This document shows, one piece after another, positions 55,398 to 63,312 of a stretch of DNA of 64,000 nt. Where the stretch lies: assembly GCA_963799975.1 (NCBI GenBank), contig CAWCZF010000002.1, positions 496,001-560,000 on the forward strand, given 5' to 3'. Made by a program: the position numbers and the translations under genes. The notes beneath the pieces were generated by a model. It saw nothing but the letters and a program-made list of their open reading frames with translations. It had not been told where the DNA came from and did no database searches. Origin of the DNA: Actinoallomurus sp963799975 (GTDB taxonomy: Bacteria > Actinomycetota > Actinomycetes > Streptosporangiales > Streptosporangiaceae). Positions within the stretch are counted from its first letter, which is position 1; every line of letters begins with the position of its first letter.

Positions 55398-55984
55398 CGC
55401 TCGGTCCCGACTACTTCGAGCGGGTCTATGCCGCCTCGCCCGATCCCTGGGGCTTCACCACCCGCTGGTACGAGGAGCGCAAGTACGCGCTGAGCCTGGC
55501 GATGCTGCCGCGCCGCCGCTACGCCGACGCGTTCGAGCCGGGTTGTTCGATCGGCGTGCTCACCGCGCTGCTGGCGCCGCGCTGCGACCGGCTGCTGTCC
55601 TGCGACGTCTCCCACGAGGCCGTACGCCAAGCACGGGAGCGCGCGCCCGGCGTACGCGTGGAGCGGCGCACGCTCCCGGCCGAGTGGCCGGACGGGTCCT
55701 TCGACCTGATCGTCTTCTCCGAGTTCCTCTACTACCTCGACGCCGCGGACCTGGACCGGGTCCTGCGGCTGGCGGCCGGCTCACTGCGGCCCGGCGGCAC
55801 GCTGATGGCCGTGCACTGGCGCCATCCGGTACCGGACTACCCGCAGTCGGGAGACGACGTGCACGCCGCGCTGGCCGGACTCGGCCTCGCGCGGATCGCC
55901 GAGCACCGCGAGGCCGACTTCGTGGCCGAGGTCTACGTCGCGGGGCCGCCGGTCTCGGTGGCGGCGGCCGAGGGACTCGTGTGA
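55394..55984 (+). CDS. SAM-dependent methyltransferase (NodS-like)
   Basis: A 196-residue class I methyltransferase from TTG 55394, which overlaps the preceding stop (GGAGG is about 11 bases upstream). It has YFERVYAASPDPWGFTTRWY then EERKYALSLAMLPRRRYADA, typical of NodS. The SAM site is AFEPGCSIGVLTALLA, with DLIVFSEFLYYLD as the post-I acidic region. NodS methylates the free amine of a deacetylated glucosamine, which fits the PIG-L deacetylase just upstream. Confidence 0.88.
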   Translation: MTLGPDYFERVYAASPDPWGFTTRWYEERKYALSLAMLPRRRYADAFEPGCSIGVLTALLAPRCDRLLSCDVSHEAVRQARERAPGVRVERRTLPAEWPDGSFDLIVFSEFLYYLDAADLDRVLRLAAGSLRPGGTLMAVHWRHPVPDYPQSGDDVHAALAGLGLARIAEHREADFVAEVYVAGPPVSVAAAEGLV

Positions 55985-56604
55985 TCGCGGGTGTCGTCGT
56001 ACCGGCGCACAACGAGCAGGAGCACCTGCCCGCGTGCCTGGCCAGGCTCCGCGGTGCCCTCGTCGTCGTGGTCGCCGACGCCTGCACGGACCGTACGGCC
56101 GAGGTGGCGCGCGTGCACGGCGCGACGGTGGTGGAGATCGGCGCGCGCAATGTGGGCGCGGCGCGCGCGGCGGGCGTACGTGAGATGCTGCGGCTCGGCG
56201 CGTCGTGGGTGGGCACCACCGACGCCGACACGCTGGTGCCGCCCGGCTGGCTCGACGCGCAGCTCGGCTACGCGGCGCAGGGCTGGGACGCCGTGGCGGG
56301 GACGGTCACCGTACGCGACTGGGCCGGGCACCCGCACCACCGCCCCGACGCGTACGCCCGTCACTACGCGAGCGACCGCGCCCCCGTGCACGGCGCGAAC
56401 CTCGGCTTCACCGCGCACGCGTACGTCACCGCCGGCGGCTTCCCCGCGATCCCGACGAGCGAGGACCGTGCCCTGGTCGCGGCGATGGAGCGGGCCGGTC
56501 ACCGGGTGCTGCGCACCGCGCGCGTGAACGTCGTCACCTCGGCGCGTCACCGCTACCGCGCGCCGTACGGTTTCGGCCATCTGCTCAGCACGCTGGAAAG
56601 CTGA
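55981..56604 (+). CDS. Glycosyltransferase family 2
   Basis: A 207-residue GT-A enzyme from GTG 55981 (GTGA overlap). GVVVPAHNEQEHLPACLARL is the N-terminal UDP-sugar motif, VVVADACTDRTAEVA follows, and WVGTTDADTLVPPGWLDA contains the DxD metal motif. No membrane helix is present, so it is soluble. With the deacetylase and N-methyltransferase it may build an N-methyl amino-sugar conjugate. It is the last gene of the operon and is followed by a hairpin. Confidence 0.88.
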   Translation: MIAGVVVPAHNEQEHLPACLARLRGALVVVVADACTDRTAEVARVHGATVVEIGARNVGAARAAGVREMLRLGASWVGTTDADTLVPPGWLDAQLGYAAQGWDAVAGTVTVRDWAGHPHHRPDAYARHYASDRAPVHGANLGFTAHAYVTAGGFPAIPTSEDRALVAAMERAGHRVLRTARVNVVTSARHRYRAPYGFGHLLSTLES

Positions 56605-56605
56605 G

Positions 56606-56631
56606 CCCGGGATCAAACCACCGATCCCGGG
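56606..56631 (+). terminator. Hairpin ending the acyl-CoA-dehydrogenase-like/PIG-L/NodS/GT2 operon
   Basis: CCCGGGATC / GATCCCGGG forms a 9-bp perfect stem with loop AAACCACC. It starts two bases after the GT2 stop and 14 bases before the Ppx start. Confidence 0.6.
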
Positions 56632-56644
56632 GTAATGCCTTCCC

Positions 56645-57643
56645 ATGCGAATCGGTGTGCTGGACGTCGGGTCGAACTCCGCCCACCTGGAGGTCGTGGA
56701 CCTCCGTCCCGGCGATCCTCCCCGGCCCGTCGCGTCGGTCAAGCGGCCGACCCTGCTCGCCGAGGCCATCGGCCGTGACGGGCACATCCGCGCGCCCGCG
56801 GTCGACCGGCTCGTCTCGGCCGTCGCCGCGACCGCGTACGCGGCGCAGTGCGAGCGCGTCGACGAGCTGATCGCGTTCGCCACCGCGACGGTGCGCGACG
56901 CCGCCAACCGTGAGCCGGTCATCGCGCGGATCGCCGCCGAGACCGGCGTACGGCTCGGGTACCTGACCGGGCGGGACGAGGCGCGGCTCACCTTCCTGGC
57001 CGCGCGCGACTGGTACGGCTGGTCGGCCGGCCCGATGCTGTTGATGGACATCGGCGGCGGCTCGGCCGAGGTCGCGTACGGCACGGGCGAGGAGCCCGTG
57101 GTCGCGCTGTCCTTGCCGCTGGGCGCGGGCCTGCTGACGCGTGAGCACCTGCCCGGCGATCCCCCGCGCGGCCGCGATGTGCGTCGCTTACGCCGGTTCG
57201 TCTACGAACGGCTCGCCGTCGCCGGCGGCGAGATCCGCGCCCTGCCCGACCCCGGTCGCGTGGTGGCCACCTCCAAGACGTTCAAGCAGCTCGCTCGCCT
57301 CACCGGCGCGCCCAGGGCCAAGGACGGCCCGTACGTGCGCCGCACGCTGGAGCGCGACCGGCTGCGCGCGCAGATCCCGCGGCTCGCCGCGGCCGACGAC
57401 CGGCACCGCGCCAAGCTCAGGGGCGTGGCGAAGACGCGGGTGCACCAGATCCTGGCCGGCGCGATCGTGGCCGAGGCGCTGATGACCGTGCTCGACGTCG
57501 AGTGCGCCGAGGTCTGCCCCTGGGCCCTGAGAGAGGGCATCGCGGCACGCCGGATGCGAACTCTGCCGCAGCTCGCGGTCTCCGACGAGCTGGCCGGGCT
57601 GATCCAGCGGTCCTTCGACCGCCGCCGCCTCACCGGCGTCTGA
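56645..57643 (+). CDS. Exopolyphosphatase / guanosine pentaphosphate phosphohydrolase (Ppx/GppA) family
   Basis: A 332-residue protein of the sugar-kinase/actin ATPase fold. IGVLDVGSNSAHLEV is phosphate-1, MLLMDIGGGSAEVAYG phosphate-2, and LGAGLLTREHLPGDPP is the Ppx-specific loop. The length fits short actinobacterial Ppx1 forms lacking the HD domain. It should hydrolyse polyphosphate or pppGpp in stress and stringent control. It faces the SigF gene with stops four bases apart. Confidence 0.92.
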   Translation: MRIGVLDVGSNSAHLEVVDLRPGDPPRPVASVKRPTLLAEAIGRDGHIRAPAVDRLVSAVAATAYAAQCERVDELIAFATATVRDAANREPVIARIAAETGVRLGYLTGRDEARLTFLAARDWYGWSAGPMLLMDIGGGSAEVAYGTGEEPVVALSLPLGAGLLTREHLPGDPPRGRDVRRLRRFVYERLAVAGGEIRALPDPGRVVATSKTFKQLARLTGAPRAKDGPYVRRTLERDRLRAQIPRLAAADDRHRAKLRGVAKTRVHQILAGAIVAEALMTVLDVECAEVCPWALREGIAARRMRTLPQLAVSDELAGLIQRSFDRRRLTGV

Positions 57644-57647
57644 CGCC

Positions 57648-58421
57648 TCAGTCCTCTTCCAGCAGCCGGGTCCGCAGGCGGGCCAGGCTGCGGCTGATGA
57701 GCCGCGACACGTGCATCTGCGAGATGTCGAGCAGCTCGGCGATCTCGTTCTGGGTCTTGTTGCCGAAGAACCGGTGGATCAGGATCTCGCGCTCGCGTTC
57801 GGGCAGGTTCTCCAGCATCGGGCGCAGCGCGTTGCGGTCGACGACCAGCTCCAGCTCGGGGTCGTCGTCGCCGATCAGGTCGCCGAGCGTCGCGCCGCCG
57901 TCCTCGTCGGTCACCGGGGAGTCCAGTGACACCGGTCGGTACGCGTCGGAGGCGCCGATCACCTCGATGGCCTCGTCCTCGGTGATGCCGAGCAGCTCGG
58001 CCACCTCCGGGACGGTGGGCGAGCGCCCGTGCTTGCGCATGAAGTCCTGGCGTGCGTCGCGCAGCAGGAGGCGGAGCTCCTGGAGTGGGCGCGGCATCCG
58101 CACGGTCCACGTACGGTCGCGAAAATGCCGCTTGACCTCGCCGGTCATCGTGGGCGCGGCGTAGGAGAGGAACCGCTGGCCGACGTCGGGGTCGTACCGG
58201 TTGATCGCCTTGACCAGGCCCAGCATCGCGGCCTGCTCGATGTCCTCCTGCGCCTCGCCGCGCCGCGCGTACCGGCCGGCGATGTGACGGGCGAGCGCGG
58301 TGTGCATCAGGACGAGCTCGGAGCGGATCTCCTCACGTCTTCGATCCTTCGGCTCCAGCAGGGCCAGTTCCCGAAGAAGCTCCTCGGCGCGGCCATCGTC
58401 ATGATCATGTTGCACGGACAC
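57648..58421 (-). CDS. RNA polymerase sigma factor, SigB/SigF family
   Basis: A 257-residue group 3 sigma factor. Region 2 has EDIEQAAMLGLVKAINRYDP and FLSYAAPTMTGEVKRHFRD. Region 3 has RSPTVPEVAELLGITEDEAI. Region 4 has LPEREREILIHRFFGNKTQN with ISQMHVSRLISRSLARLR. It controls general stress or development in actinomycetes. GTG 58421 follows GAGG. No anti-sigma RsbW gene is adjacent, so control lies elsewhere. A SigB-type promoter is found in this window at 62442-62465. Confidence 0.93.
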   Translation of the reverse strand: MSVQHDHDDGRAEELLRELALLEPKDRRREEIRSELVLMHTALARHIAGRYARRGEAQEDIEQAAMLGLVKAINRYDPDVGQRFLSYAAPTMTGEVKRHFRDRTWTVRMPRPLQELRLLLRDARQDFMRKHGRSPTVPEVAELLGITEDEAIEVIGASDAYRPVSLDSPVTDEDGGATLGDLIGDDDPELELVVDRNALRPMLENLPEREREILIHRFFGNKTQNEIAELLDISQMHVSRLISRSLARLRTRLLEED

Positions 58422-58560
58422 CGGAATCCTCGTCGGGCTGTTAAGGCTTGTCAGAATGCAACAGTTGCCAAAGGGCAGTCAAACCGGCACTCCGGTGTGG
58501 CGCACACCTACCATGACGGCGGCGACCGGCCAGCCGTCATCGGCCGAGGAAAGGGATGGA

Positions 58561-59067
58561 ATGGACACCACGGATCTGCTGACCGACGCTTTCGAGCGCG
58601 TACGCGAAAGCGTCCACAGCGTCGTGGACGGCCTGACACCGGAACAGCTCGCGGCACGCGTCGAGGGATCCAACTCCATCGCGTGGCTCGTGTGGCACCT
58701 GGCGCGCGTGCAGGACGACCACGTCGCGGGGGTCGCGGGCACCGAACAGGTCTGGACCACGCGGCAGTGGGCCGACCGCTTCGGGCTGCCCCTTCCGACG
58801 TCGTCGATCGGGTTCGGCCACGGCGACGAGGACGTCGCAGCGGTCCGCGTCGACTCGCCGAAGCTGCTCACCGGCTACTACGACGACGTGCACGAACAGA
58901 CGTTGTCCTACGTACGCGATTTGTCCAGCACCGATCTGGACCAGGTCGTGGACCGGGACTGGACCCCTCCGGTGACGCTCGGCGTCCGGCTGGTCAGCGT
59001 CATCAACGACGACATGCAGCACGTCGGGCAGGCCGCCTTCGTCCGCGGGATCATCCTGCGCGGTTGA
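58561..59067 (+). CDS. DinB/DUF664 family protein (mycothiol-dependent transferase-like)
   Basis: A 168-residue four-helix bundle protein. ATG 58561 follows GAGGAAAGGG. Conserved metal-site histidines lie in AWLVWHLARVQDDHVAG and in NDDMQHVGQAAFVRG near the end, the three-His pattern of the DinB/MDMPI superfamily. In actinomycetes such proteins often act as mycothiol- or bacillithiol-dependent S-transferases. It is divergent from the SigF gene with a 139-base gap. The substrate is unknown. Confidence 0.88.
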   Translation: MDTTDLLTDAFERVRESVHSVVDGLTPEQLAARVEGSNSIAWLVWHLARVQDDHVAGVAGTEQVWTTRQWADRFGLPLPTSSIGFGHGDEDVAAVRVDSPKLLTGYYDDVHEQTLSYVRDLSSTDLDQVVDRDWTPPVTLGVRLVSVINDDMQHVGQAAFVRGIILRG

Positions 59068-59147
59068 GTAGGGCCTACTCATGCCGGATCCGGCGCGGGG
59101 TGGTGCCATCGAGAGAGCGTTCTCCTCGACATCGGGTTCGGTGCGAC

Positions 59148-59636
59148 ATGAGACTTCAGCCGTACGGCGCCGCCGTCCTTCTCTGCCTCTCACTCCTCGG
59201 CTGCAAGGGCGGTGACGGCGGCGGGCCGCCCGGCGCGCAGGGCGGCCCGCCCGGCCAGGAGGCGCCGGGCGCCCCGGTGGGGCCCGACGGCCACCGCGAC
59301 CAGGGCGGCGCGCCGGGCGCGCCGTACAAGATCCCGGCGACCGTGCTGCTCGGGGCGGTCCACCTGGACGACGAACAGACCTGGACCGACATCCAGGGAC
59401 TCTTCTGGGCGGCGTGCCCCGGGCGTACGCAGTGCGTGCACCCGCTGCGGGTGTACGTCGACACTGTCTCCTCCGCGCCGTGCGTCTTCGACCACATCGA
59501 GCCGAAGGTCGGCACCCGCATCCGCTACGGCGCCACGATCCTCGTCGTCGGCCGTACGTGCGACGGCACGTCGCCGGGCGACTCGCCGCCGCCGGACGTG
59601 AGCGCTCCCGCGTCGCCGGACTCACTCACCTCGTGA
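59148..59636 (+). CDS. Putative lipoprotein with Gly/Pro-rich linker
   Basis: A 162-residue protein. MRLQPYGAAVLLCLSLLGCK is a lipoprotein signal with lipobox LLGC. About 50 residues of Gly/Pro/Gln-rich linker follow (GGPPGAQGGPPGQEAPGAP). A small domain with four Cys (FWAACPGRTQCVHPLRVYVD, SSAPCVFDHI, VVGRTCDG) comes next and probably forms disulfides outside the cell. The end is Ser/Pro-rich. It is coupled to the next membrane-protein gene by a GTGA overlap. No known family. Confidence 0.72.
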   Translation: MRLQPYGAAVLLCLSLLGCKGGDGGGPPGAQGGPPGQEAPGAPVGPDGHRDQGGAPGAPYKIPATVLLGAVHLDDEQTWTDIQGLFWAACPGRTQCVHPLRVYVDTVSSAPCVFDHIEPKVGTRIRYGATILVVGRTCDGTSPGDSPPPDVSAPASPDSLTS

Positions 59637-60526
59637 CCGAGGCCCGGCCGGAGGAACCGCACGCGTACGGCGGCGTGCGGTCGCTGGGGCGTGCGCTCAG
59701 CGCGGTCGTCGCGCCGACGAGCCTGGTGTCCGGACTGCTCTACTACTTCGGCTGGTCGCACGCCTACTGGTTCTACGGCTACTTCGGTGTCGACGCGACC
59801 GTGCTCGGCTTCGGCACCGTCGACTACCTGATGCGCAGCCTGGACGCGCTGTTCGTCCCGATGACGCTGACCGCCGCCGCGGCACTGGCGGCCCTGTGGG
59901 GACACTCGCTGCTCCGCGCCCGGCTGGCCGAGCACCCGCGCCCGGCCGCACGGGTCTTCGTCCTCGCACTCGCGGCGGCCGGGCTGCTGCTCTGCCTCGC
60001 CGGCCTCTGGAGCACGGTCGCCCAGACGTTCCTGCGCGCCTACCTGGCCGTCGCGCCGCTGAGCCTCGCCGTGGGCGTGATGGCCCTGGTGTACGCCCTG
60101 CGGCTGCGCCGGCTGCTCACCCCGTCCACGGCCGAGGCCGTGCCGCTGCTGGAGTGGGCCGTGGTGTTCGTGATCGTCGGGCTGAGCCTGTTCTGGGCGG
60201 CGACCGACTACTCCTATGCCGTCGGCCGGTCACGCGCACGCGAGCTCGTACGCGAACTGCCCGGGTACCCGCCCGTCGTGGTCTACAGCGCGCGGAGCCT
60301 CAGCCTCGACGTCACGGGCGTCACCGAGACACGCTGCCACGACCGGCACGCGGCATACCAGGTGCGCTACGACGGCTTCCGGCTCCTGCCGCGGTCCGGG
60401 GACGCCTACCTCCTGCTGCCCGCGCACTGGACCCCGGCGACCGGGGTGGCCGTCATCCTGCGCCGCACCGACTCCGTACGGCTGGAGTTCACCCCCCGCG
60501 CGCCCGTCCGCCCCCCTTCCTGCTGA
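59633..60526 (+). CDS. Multi-pass membrane protein of unknown function
   Basis: A 297-residue protein from GTG 59633 with about five membrane segments, for example VFVLALAAAGLLLCLAGLWS and LSLAVGVMALVYALRLRRLL. A signature WSHAYWFYGYFGVDATVLGF lies near the N-terminus. A soluble C-terminal domain of about 85 residues follows (VVVYSARSLSLDVTGVTETR, then RYDGFRLLPRSGDAYLLLP). Its partner lipoprotein is encoded immediately upstream in an overlapping frame. I recognise the general type (actinobacterial integral membrane protein) but no function. Confidence 0.72.
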   Translation: MTEARPEEPHAYGGVRSLGRALSAVVAPTSLVSGLLYYFGWSHAYWFYGYFGVDATVLGFGTVDYLMRSLDALFVPMTLTAAAALAALWGHSLLRARLAEHPRPAARVFVLALAAAGLLLCLAGLWSTVAQTFLRAYLAVAPLSLAVGVMALVYALRLRRLLTPSTAEAVPLLEWAVVFVIVGLSLFWAATDYSYAVGRSRARELVRELPGYPPVVVYSARSLSLDVTGVTETRCHDRHAAYQVRYDGFRLLPRSGDAYLLLPAHWTPATGVAVILRRTDSVRLEFTPRAPVRPPSC

Positions 60527-60529
60527 GAG

Positions 60530-61075
60530 CTATTCCTCCAGCAGGCTCACGCGGATGCCGTCGACGATGACGTCCAGTCCCAGCCGGAAGTTCGCGTCGC
60601 GTTTCTCGCGGGGCCGGCGGCCGGCCTGGTATGCCTGCTCCCCCTGTACGAAGCCGCTCACGAAGCTGGTCAGCACGTCCGCGCCGAGGCTCGCGGCCTC
60701 CCTCGTCGCGCCCGCCGTACGCAGGGTGTCGGTGACCGCGCCGAAGTAGGCCGCCACCGCGGGCCGCGGTGGGCTGACGGAGGCCACCAGCCGTGCGCCG
60801 TCTCGGTGCGCGAGTATGGCCGCGCGTGCTCGTAGGGCGAGTTCCCGCAGCCGCCCCTCCCAGTCCTGCTCGACGAGCGGCGCGGCCATCCCCGCACCGA
60901 CGATCTGCTCGGCCAGGGCCGCCAGCAACGCGGCCTTGCTCGGATAGTGCCAGTACAGGGCACCCACCCGGACGCCGAGCCGGTCCGCCAGCCGGCGAGT
61001 GGTCAGTTCGTCCAGGCCCACCTCGTCCAGCAACTCCATCGCGCCGCGGAGCACATCGGCCTGCCGGAGCGGCAT
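60530..61075 (-). CDS. TetR-family repressor (TetR class, with TetR_C)
   Basis: A 181-residue regulator. The DNA-binding domain LDELTTRRLADRLGVRVGAL then YWHYPSKAALLAALAEQIV closely follows the tetracycline-repressor class (LTTRKLA..LG...LYWH). The C-terminal ligand domain is short. AAAGGGGGG lies before the ATG. It is divergent from the flavin monooxygenase, with two 17-bp dyads in between, so it most likely represses that gene and itself until a ligand binds. Confidence 0.9.
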   Translation of the reverse strand: MPLRQADVLRGAMELLDEVGLDELTTRRLADRLGVRVGALYWHYPSKAALLAALAEQIVGAGMAAPLVEQDWEGRLRELALRARAAILAHRDGARLVASVSPPRPAVAAYFGAVTDTLRTAGATREAASLGADVLTSFVSGFVQGEQAYQAGRRPREKRDANFRLGLDVIVDGIRVSLLEE

Positions 61076-61106
61076 CGAGCCCCCCTTTCCCGGTTCCAGG
61101 GAGATC

Positions 61107-61134
61107 TTGCCACTTGAACGCCGCTCAAGATAAC
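61107..61134 (+). promoter_or_regulatory. Promoter of the flavin monooxygenase
   Basis: TTGCCA (61107-61112) and GATAAC (61129-61134) are spaced by 16 bases, with start ATG 61181. The spacer holds the first TetR-type dyad. Confidence 0.5.
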
Positions 61135-61150
61135 TTGAACACCGCCCGAG
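61113..61150. promoter_or_regulatory. Two tandem TetR-type operator candidates
   Basis: CTTGAACGCCGCTCAAG (61113-61129) is an imperfect 7-3-7 dyad. CTTGAACACCGCCCGAG (61134-61150) is a second copy 21 bases on. They lie between the divergent TetR and monooxygenase genes and overlap the predicted promoter. Confidence 0.6.
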
Positions 61151-61180
61151 CCAGGCACTGTTCAAGCAAGGGAAACGGCC

Positions 61181-62296
61181 ATGCGGATTCTCGTGATCGG
61201 GGCCGGCATCGGCGGTCTGTGCCTCGCACAGGGGCTGGCGCGGGCCGGGATCGACGTACGGGTCTACGAGCGGGAACCGGGCGTCCACACCGGCAACCAC
61301 GGCCTGCGGATCGGCCTCGGCACTCTCGGGCTCGCCGCGCTGCGCGAGTGCCTGCCGGAGCGGGTGTACGGCCCGCTGGCGGCCAGCGCCGGGAGACTCT
61401 CCGGCGAGCGGCCGGTGTTCGACCGGCACCTCGAACTCATCGGCCTGCTCAGCCCGGCGTACGACGGTCTGGCCGCCGACCGGCACGTGCTGCGGCACCT
61501 GCTCCGGTCCGGTCTCGCCGGCCGGATCGCGTTCGGCAAGGACCTGGTGGAGTACGCCGAGACGGCCGACGGCACCGTACGCGCGGTCTTCGCCGACGGC
61601 AGCACCGACACGGGCGACCTCCTGGTCGGCGCCGACGGCATCGACTCTCCGGTCCGCCGCCAGTTGCTGCCCTCGGCCGAGATCGTCACGCTCGACCGCC
61701 ACGGGCTGCTCGGCCGCACCCCGCTCACCGAGCGCTTCGCCGGCCTGGCAGGCGGGTCCGGCACCCTGGTGTGCGGCCAGGACCTGCGCATGCTCATCGG
61801 CGCGGCGGAGTCACCCCGCCTGCCACGACGCCCCGACGCCGGGCCGGACGTGACCGCGGGGTGCCTGCGCTGGACCCTGTACCTGCCCTGGCATGTCGGC
61901 CGGCCGCCCACGGGACGGACGGCCACGCGCGACCTGCTGCTGGCCCTCGTCGGCGACTGGCACGCGGACCTGGTCGAACTGGTCAAGCGGTCCGAGACGG
62001 TACGCGAGGTCCGCCTCACGGCAACCCACGCGAAGCCGGTGCCGCACTGGGGCACGCGCCGGGTGACCCTGCTCGGCGACGCCATCCACGCCATGCCGCC
62101 GAGCGGCGGCCTGTCCGCGAACACGACGCTCCGCGACGCCGCCCTGCTCTGCCGGCGGCTCGCCACGGTCCACCGAGGCGAGGCCGAGCTGCTGCCCGCG
62201 GTCGAGGACTACGAGCGCGAGATGCTCGACTACGGCTTCGCCGCGGTCGCGGACAGCCTGCACGCCACGCCGGCCTTCGCCCCGACCGGGCCCTGA
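61181..62296 (+). CDS. FAD-dependent monooxygenase (PHBH/TetX-like)
   Basis: A 371-residue class A flavin hydroxylase. RILVIGAGIGGLCLAQGLA is the FAD fold, LVGADGIDSPVRRQLLP the DG motif, and VTLLGDAIHAMPPSGGLSAN the GD motif. This arrangement is shared by aromatic hydroxylases and tetracycline-inactivating TetX enzymes. No C-terminal thioredoxin-like domain is present. Control by a divergent TetR suggests a detoxification or tailoring enzyme induced by its substrate. The exact substrate cannot be told. Confidence 0.9.
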   Translation: MRILVIGAGIGGLCLAQGLARAGIDVRVYEREPGVHTGNHGLRIGLGTLGLAALRECLPERVYGPLAASAGRLSGERPVFDRHLELIGLLSPAYDGLAADRHVLRHLLRSGLAGRIAFGKDLVEYAETADGTVRAVFADGSTDTGDLLVGADGIDSPVRRQLLPSAEIVTLDRHGLLGRTPLTERFAGLAGGSGTLVCGQDLRMLIGAAESPRLPRRPDAGPDVTAGCLRWTLYLPWHVGRPPTGRTATRDLLLALVGDWHADLVELVKRSETVREVRLTATHAKPVPHWGTRRVTLLGDAIHAMPPSGGLSANTTLRDAALLCRRLATVHRGEAELLPAVEDYEREMLDYGFAAVADSLHATPAFAPTGP

Positions 62297-62308
62297 CGCG
62301 ATCCGCCT

Positions 62309-62332
62309 GCCGGGCGCGATTCCGTGCCCGGC
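62309..62332 (+). terminator. Short hairpin after the monooxygenase
   Basis: GCCGGGC / GCCCGGC gives a 7-bp stem with a 10-base loop, 12 bases after the stop. Weak. Confidence 0.35.
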
Positions 62333-62441
62333 GCGCTCCGCCCCGGCACCCGGCGTCCCCGTACGTGCGGCCACCAACGCTGACTTACCTCTCACATCGT
62401 GCGATACCTCACCGAAGTGCCCGATCATGGGGGCGCTCTGG

Positions 62442-62465
62442 GTTAGGCACGATTCCCCGGGGTAC
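62442..62465 (+). promoter_or_regulatory. SigB/SigF-type stress promoter
   Basis: GTTA-N14-GGGTAC closely fits the actinobacterial SigB-family consensus GTTT-N14-16-GGGTA(C/T). It lies 45 bases before the GTG start of the holin-like gene, whose operon encodes typical stress or envelope membrane proteins. Confidence 0.55.
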
Positions 62466-62509
62466 CGGCGGCACCAAAGAGGCGAACGCGGAGTCGCGGA
62501 GGGTGCACG

Positions 62510-62965
62510 GTGAGCGAACGCAACATCCGTCCGGCACGGGGGGCGGCCGGACCCGAGGTGGACGGCCAGTCCGACGCTTCGGCCGGCGCGCTGGTCGCGC
62601 AGGCGAGCCGGCAGATCAGCGAGCTGGTCCGCCAGGAGATGGCGCTGGCGAAGGCCGAGCTCGTCGACAAGGGCAAGCACGCGGGAGTGGGGACCGGGCT
62701 GTTCGGCGGCGCGGGGGTGATCGCCCTCTACGCCGTGGCGGTGCTGATCGGCGCGGCGGTGGCGGCGCTGGCACTCGTGTGGCCGCTCTGGCTGGCCGCC
62801 CTGGTCGTCGGCGCGGCGCTGCTGGTCGTGGCCGCCGTGCTCGGGGTGACGGGACGCAAGCAGTTCAAGCAGGCCGTGCCGCCCATGCCCGAGCAGGCCG
62901 CCGAGTCGGTCAAAACCGACGTGCAGGAGATCAAGGACCATCTCACCGAGAGGAATCGCGGATGA
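62510..62965 (+). CDS. Phage holin superfamily III-like (DUF1469) membrane protein
   Basis: A 151-residue protein from GTG 62510 with GGAGGG six bases upstream. It has a cytosolic helical N-terminus (RQISELVRQEMALAKAELVD). Two adjacent membrane helices follow (GGAGVIALYAVAVLIGAAVA and LWLAALVVGAALLVVAAVLG), then a polar helical tail (VKTDVQEIKDHLTERNRG). Despite the name, chromosomal members are envelope-stress proteins. The stop overlaps the DUF3618 start (GATGA). Confidence 0.9.
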   Translation: MSERNIRPARGAAGPEVDGQSDASAGALVAQASRQISELVRQEMALAKAELVDKGKHAGVGTGLFGGAGVIALYAVAVLIGAAVAALALVWPLWLAALVVGAALLVVAAVLGVTGRKQFKQAVPPMPEQAAESVKTDVQEIKDHLTERNRG

Positions 62966-63312
62966 ACCAGGAGATGCCAACGGGCGGCGCCCGGCCGGCG
63001 TCGGGTGACCGGGAGGAGATCGCGGCGGGCATCGAGCAGACCCGCCAGGAACTCGCGGAGACGGTGGAGGCGCTGGCCGCCAAGGTCGACGTGCCCGCGC
63101 GCGTACGCGACAAGTCGGCTCAGGTGCGCGAGCAGCTCACCGGGACGTTGCAGACGGCGCGCGCGAAGGCGCCGCAGGTCGCCGCGTCGATCGGCGACGC
63201 CGTGCCCGACCCGGCGCTGCGCACCGTACGACGGCCCGCCGTTCTGTACGCCATGGCCGGAGCGTTCACGGCGGCCGGACTCTGGCTGTGGAAGAAGGGA
63301 GGACGGTCATGA
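62962..63312 (+). CDS. DUF3618 domain-containing protein
   Basis: A 116-residue protein. REEIAAGIEQTRQELAETVE then ALAAKVDVPARVRDKSAQ is the DUF3618 amphipathic helix signature. One C-terminal membrane helix follows (LYAMAGAFTAAGLWLWKKGG). It is the standard partner of the holin-like and DUF4235 proteins in actinobacterial envelope operons. ATGA overlaps occur at both ends. Confidence 0.92.
   Translation: MNQEMPTGGARPASGDREEIAAGIEQTRQELAETVEALAAKVDVPARVRDKSAQVREQLTGTLQTARAKAPQVAASIGDAVPDPALRTVRRPAVLYAMAGAFTAAGLWLWKKGGRS

Noticed and set aside
58453..58482. Promoter TTGACT-18-CATTCT upstream of the SigF gene
   Set aside because: The -35 is good but the -10 is weak, and no SigB-type element was found for autoregulation. 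Left unassigned.
49961..62296. Tetracycline biosynthesis or resistance cluster
   Set aside because: The TetM-like, TetR and TetX-like genes are separated by unrelated operons, and no polyketide synthase is present.
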